A stretch of DNA of 64,000 bases, taken from Bugulina stolonifera (taxonomy: Eukaryota; Bryozoa; Gymnolaemata; Cheilostomatida; Bugulidae). The notes under the pieces were generated by a model. It had not been told where the DNA came from, searched no databases, and saw nothing but the letters and a program-made list of their open reading frames with translations. Within the stretch, counting starts at the first letter, position 1; the number at the start of each line of letters is the position of its first letter. Where the stretch lies: assembly GCA_935421135.1 (NCBI GenBank), contig OW285188.1, positions 9,280,733-9,344,732 of the forward strand, written 5' to 3'. The position numbers and the translations under genes are program-made. Positions 60,097 through 64,000 of this stretch are shown here, one piece after another.

Positions 60097-60797
60097 CAGG
60101 GTTGGGAATCGCCAATAGCATTCGATATTCGATGGTGATTTTCTTTGGTCTATTCACCATCGATTCCACCTAATCATTGGTTTCCAACAAAGCCATCGAA
60201 ATGCATGTATTCGTTGGTTTTATAGGGTTACAGCTGCATTCGATTGTCACTAAGCTGCTAATTAATCTGCTAGTGTTTAGTACAGGAAATAAATGAAAAG
60301 CCTTGTAGCTTAGTTCTTATCTTTTTAATAAAAAAAATGATGATGAGCTGTTTTATTTAATAACAAAATAATAGCTTCTAAATGCAAGCTAGGATAAAAT
60401 GTGAGTGGCTAGCACCAAATAAGAAATAATAGCCTGGAATTTCTGGCTAAGATTTGCAGTGCATATAAATATTTGGAGGCTAAAAAGAAACATAAAGGTA
60501 GAGGAGATAACTCTAAACTATGAGAAAATGCAAATAAAACTGGTAATATTAGGCACAGTTGTTATAACATTTTAAAGTAATAGACAGAATTAGTAAAGAC
60601 AATAAATTTCTCCATTTTTACAAAAATTATACCCATATACATGTGCATTTTCTAAAATCATCATCGATTGTAAAATCGATTGAAGTACAATCATTGATTT
60701 GGTAAAGTAACAATCGAATGCTTGTATTCCTTGGTTTAGTCAGCATAATCGAAAATCGGAAATCGAATGCAAAAGTAGATCAAAGTTCCCAACCCTG
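60097..60797. mobile_element. hAT-like MITE, 701 bp, with 8-bp target-site duplication
   Basis: Terminal inverted repeats CAGGGTTGGGAA (60097-60108) and TTCCCAACCCTG (60786-60797) are perfect over 12 bp and are flanked by the identical 8-mer GGTACCTT on both sides (60089-60096 and 60798-60805). Sub-terminal GCATTCGAT/ATCGAATGC and many ATCGA motifs add further symmetry. An 8-bp duplication and CAGGG ends fit the hAT superfamily. No transposase frame lies inside, so the element is non-autonomous. Confidence 0.92.
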
Positions 60798-60809
60798 GGT
60801 ACCTTTTAC

Positions 60810-62540
60810 CATTCACAATGTTTTGTACCTGCATATTTGTGGGTGATCATCACATCACCGAATTTTCTTACCAAACCAGATATATAGCCTGGAAATCAGG
60901 CCCACCGACTGGATGATTTTACTGCAGCATTAAAACCCCAGACACACTTGGTCTGTACTGTTTGAATCTCAGTCTAGCACTGTATCTAGGTATTACTGTA
61001 CTTGTGTGAATTCATAGAGACCCCAGATTATAAACAATCGCAAACCAAGAGAGGATGACACCTACTACTATTTAGTGTTCATTATAATGTTGCATGTGTT
61101 GTTTGGTCGACTATTTTTATGGCTTCAAAAGGTAACATAGCAATAGATTTGAAGACGGCCAATGACTAAAAATAGTAACAGCAACCATATAATATAAAAT
61201 ACAATTTAATGCTTTATATAATGTAGGAGTATAAATCAATAATACAGTCATTATCTTTATAAATATGCAATCATGAAGTTTTCTTTAATCAGAGTGGGCC
61301 CAATATCAAAGTTTATTGAAGAGCTTCATCAATAGTACTGCAATAGGAGAGTAAAGTAAATATAGAGCCTGAAATCCAAACAGAATAATTATTACTATCA
61401 CTAGTTCTCACACTTGACCCTGTAGCATAGGTGAAGCTGCTACTAATGCCAAAGCAGCCATATTTTTCTATATTATACAATAATATAATGTTGCATTACA
61501 TAATCTTATAAGCAGAGATTCAGATTCATTACCAAAACATAGAATTGTCAATCATGTTAGAGTTGTCCACTCTTTGTAACCTCCTAGTATATCCACACAT
61601 TGTGAAGAGCTACCAACAACCTGCAGAGAACTGACTGTCTGGATATCCATTGTTGGCACTCCAGCCCTGACTACCTGGTTATCCAACTCGACCTAGCCTA
61701 ATTACCTGTATATTTGATCATGTAATGTGAAAGTTCACTACTAATATTGTATATACTTTGCTTGAAATAATTGAAAATCAAGTTAAATCCCAGTATAGCA
61801 CTTGGCACTCACCTGTCATTTTTTTACTCCATGTGTAAATCATGTGAATAAGTGAAGGTCAAAGTCTAGATTCAATTTGCATAAAACTTTTCCCTGTCAT
61901 GTTGAAATATCGGAAGAATATGCATAAATTTGCCAATTTTGTACATAATATATAAATTATGTTTATATTCTTGCTGGGCGCCATCTCTACTAACACAAGC
62001 CTATTTACATGTTGAATACCTACATGTAGATATCAGTGTAGCCACAAGTATTGACTTGAAAAGGCCATATTATTCTACATAACGTTCTAGTTCCCACCTA
62101 TAGGTTCACAACTAGATGTACATCATTATTATTATGATACATGTGTGTGTAACTACATCTTTGTACATAGGATGGGCATAGCCCTCCCACAGCAGAATTA
62201 TCTCCCCTTTTATGTACTTCAAGCATGAGATTTGGAGAACAGCTTTATTTGTCTTAGCGTGGCAGCCTGACAGTTAGAAATTTGTGTTCAAAATAACTAC
62301 AAAATAAAATAACCTACTATTCTATATAAAACTATCCACCTCATAAAACTTATTGCAGTGCACTATTTCAATGTCTAATTTTGAACATTTATTGGATTAT
62401 TTGGGTATTATTGTACTTGGTAAAGTTGGCAACTTTGATTTAGTGTACCCACCAAAGTTCATGCGATTCTGAACGAGCATAAAAACCGATAAAAGTCTTG
62501 CAAGAAAAGATAACTGTCATTACCTATCTAACATAATATA
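60810..62540. other. non-coding stretch
   Basis: No exon is supported on either strand. Scattered TACATGT palindromes and A+T runs only. Confidence 0.35.
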
Positions 62541-62545
62541 ACCTA

Positions 62546-62836
62546 CTACAGTGTAAATACACATGTAGCTGGCGAGTCCAAACCCTTTGTATTATGCCTT
62601 GAGAAAACAAACTCTGGAGTCTGGACCATGCTCAGTGTTAGTGAGTCCAGCCTGGAGGTTACAGTGTCTGTTCTGGTCAAATTCATTTTCATTTTGTTTT
62701 TGCTTACAATTTCCTTCAGTATAGTGAGAAGTGCCGCGAGGTGGAGGGAGTCGGCAGGTTTAATTTTATAGTACATGTAGGTCATTTTATTCAAGTCCGC
62801 ATGCTTGTAAAAAATTAGAGGGAACAAGTTGATGAT
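62546..62836 (-). CDS. candidate terminal coding exon, unidentified
   Basis: The minus strand is open for 96 codons plus stop, from an acceptor TTTAATTACAG (exon begins at 62836, phase 0) to TAG at 62546-62548. The frame starts IINLFPLIFYKHADLNKMTY and includes KPADSLHLAALLTILKEIVS, an amphipathic helix-like segment, then a Thr/Ser-rich end. Length, acceptor and amino-acid composition are better than expected by chance in this A+T-rich DNA. No partner exon to the right was identified with confidence, and the family is not recognised. It could be the 3' end of a gene that continues beyond the right edge. Confidence 0.35.
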   Translation of the reverse strand: MINLFPLIFYKHADLNKMTYMYYKIKPADSLHLAALLTILKEIVSKNKMKMNLTRTDTVTSRLDSLTLSMVQTPEFVFSRHNTKGLDSPATCVFTL

Positions 62837-64000
62837 CTGTAATTAAAGTTTAATTTTTATCTTTTTTAAGAGTAATTCATCAGAGATTGTAAGATGAGAA
62901 AGGTACATGCACACGGAATAAAATTAGTGAATGTTCTTGTATATTCCTTGTAACAACTAATATGATGTAAGGAAAAGGAGAGGGTATAGCGTACTTTCCA
63001 AGTTGTCCAAAGACAGTTATAAAACTGTAGCTATGGTATAATATGTTATGTAAACACTACACTGATTTCACACAGTATTTTTGAAGAGGTTAGAGCTGAG
63101 GCTTGGTAAGGAAAAGCATGATAAGAATATGAAGTGATTTATTGCTTATGTCTACTCTATACACCTAGGTATACACACACCTACATATACTGGTACATAC
63201 ATATAGATAGTAGATATTATGTATCATTTCTATAATATTATTGGAGAGAGTTTTATAACCAATAATATGTAGATAAAGATTGCTTACATAGGATGTAATG
63301 CACCTCTCGCTTGATGTACCATAGAGATACACATAGATATACAGTTATAGTATGAATACAGAGATCAGTGAAGCAATACAAGTGCTGGGGCTATTTTAAT
63401 GGAAACCTTTATATCTGCCAGTCATTCACAACAGTGTAGCATTAGTTAGTGGTTGATATATACAAGTGTTTCATATACTAGCATACATGTAGATGTATGT
63501 ATTTATTATGCTGGCAGCGTGAATATATTTCAATATTGATAGACTACCCTACTTGACTCGTTGGTAAGTAGTATATTATTATATAACTCACACTTCCATT
63601 AGTTTATAGAATATAGAACAGAATTTTTTCCGTTCTGTTACATTTGTTTGCAAGTTTTAAAACTGTGTCAAATATCTAGAAGAACACTAGATAGGTTGTA
63701 GTCTTGCCTGAAAGCCTCTGATGAGGTCTGGAAGGTTTGTCACCGTCATTATGATGAGAACAGGAAAATTTTCTGGGATCCAGATTTATTTATTTATTTG
63801 TCTTTGTCCTAAGACTTATTATCTGTGTACTAATATGCCCATAGATAATAATCATATTACATTCGAGGCTTCATCTGATAATTGGTGAGGCCCACCTGGC
63901 TAGGAATATGAAATAATTTCTATTATGTTCATAAACTTCACTAATAGGCTATGAGAAAAGGTTATAATGAATAATAGTCTTGTCATGCGCTCAGGTGATT
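62837..64000. other. right end of the window, nothing firm seen
   Basis: No supported gene. If the exon at 62546-62836 is real, this stretch contains its preceding intron. Confidence 0.3.

Overview
This is a eukaryotic, animal nuclear-genome window. It is A+T-rich, the genes are split by many GT-AG introns of mostly 0.2-1 kb, and it carries animal genes (mitochondrial phosphate carrier, microspherule protein 1, a rhodopsin-class GPCR, a TSP1/EGF membrane protein) plus several DNA transposon and LINE families. A sponge or another early-branching aquatic invertebrate fits best, but I cannot fix the species from the sequence alone.

Layout. 0-4 kb: mostly non-coding, one weak candidate exon and a minisatellite. 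4.1-6.95 kb (-): mitochondrial phosphate carrier SLC25A3, seven coding exons, complete. 8-20 kb: a transposon island. It holds a PIF/Harbinger element (transposase remnant on +, convergent Myb/SANT-AT-hook gene on -), a KDZ-type transposase with one in-frame stop, a large CAACA-rich direct/inverted repeat cluster, and a piggyBac N-terminal fragment flanked by diverged direct repeats. 21.3-34.1 kb (+): a 24-exon gene reconstructed here, coding for about 1,297 residues: N-terminal W-x(2-4)-HRV repeats, a long coiled coil, two TSP1 domains, one EGF-like domain, one transmembrane helix and a cytoplasmic tail of about 470 residues. I do not recognise this architecture; it is the main novelty. Its introns hold a minisatellite, a foldback element and an antisense SINE.

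34.6-41.5 kb: a second repeat island, with a tRNA-type SINE, a nearly intact two-ORF CR1/L2-like LINE (-), a retroelement RNase H-type tail (+) and a decayed RT tail (-). 41.8-51.8 kb (+): MCRS1, eleven coding exons, FHA domain at the C-terminus; its stop codon lies inside a 40-bp minisatellite. 55.2-56.5 kb (+): a single-exon class A GPCR. 56.5-64 kb: mostly non-coding, with a foldback hairpin, a TACTGC-type microsatellite, a 701-bp hAT-like MITE with a perfect 8-bp target-site duplication, and one candidate terminal exon (-).

The host genes are functionally unrelated (mitochondrial transport, a putative adhesion receptor, nuclear chromatin/transcription, cell-surface signalling) and show no operon-like organisation; they are separated by transposon islands. 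All exon structures were read by eye from splice signals, phase and protein similarity. Exon phases close exactly for SLC25A3, MCRS1 and the TSP1/EGF gene, which supports those models; the 5' ends (UTR exons, signal peptide exon) are the least certain parts.
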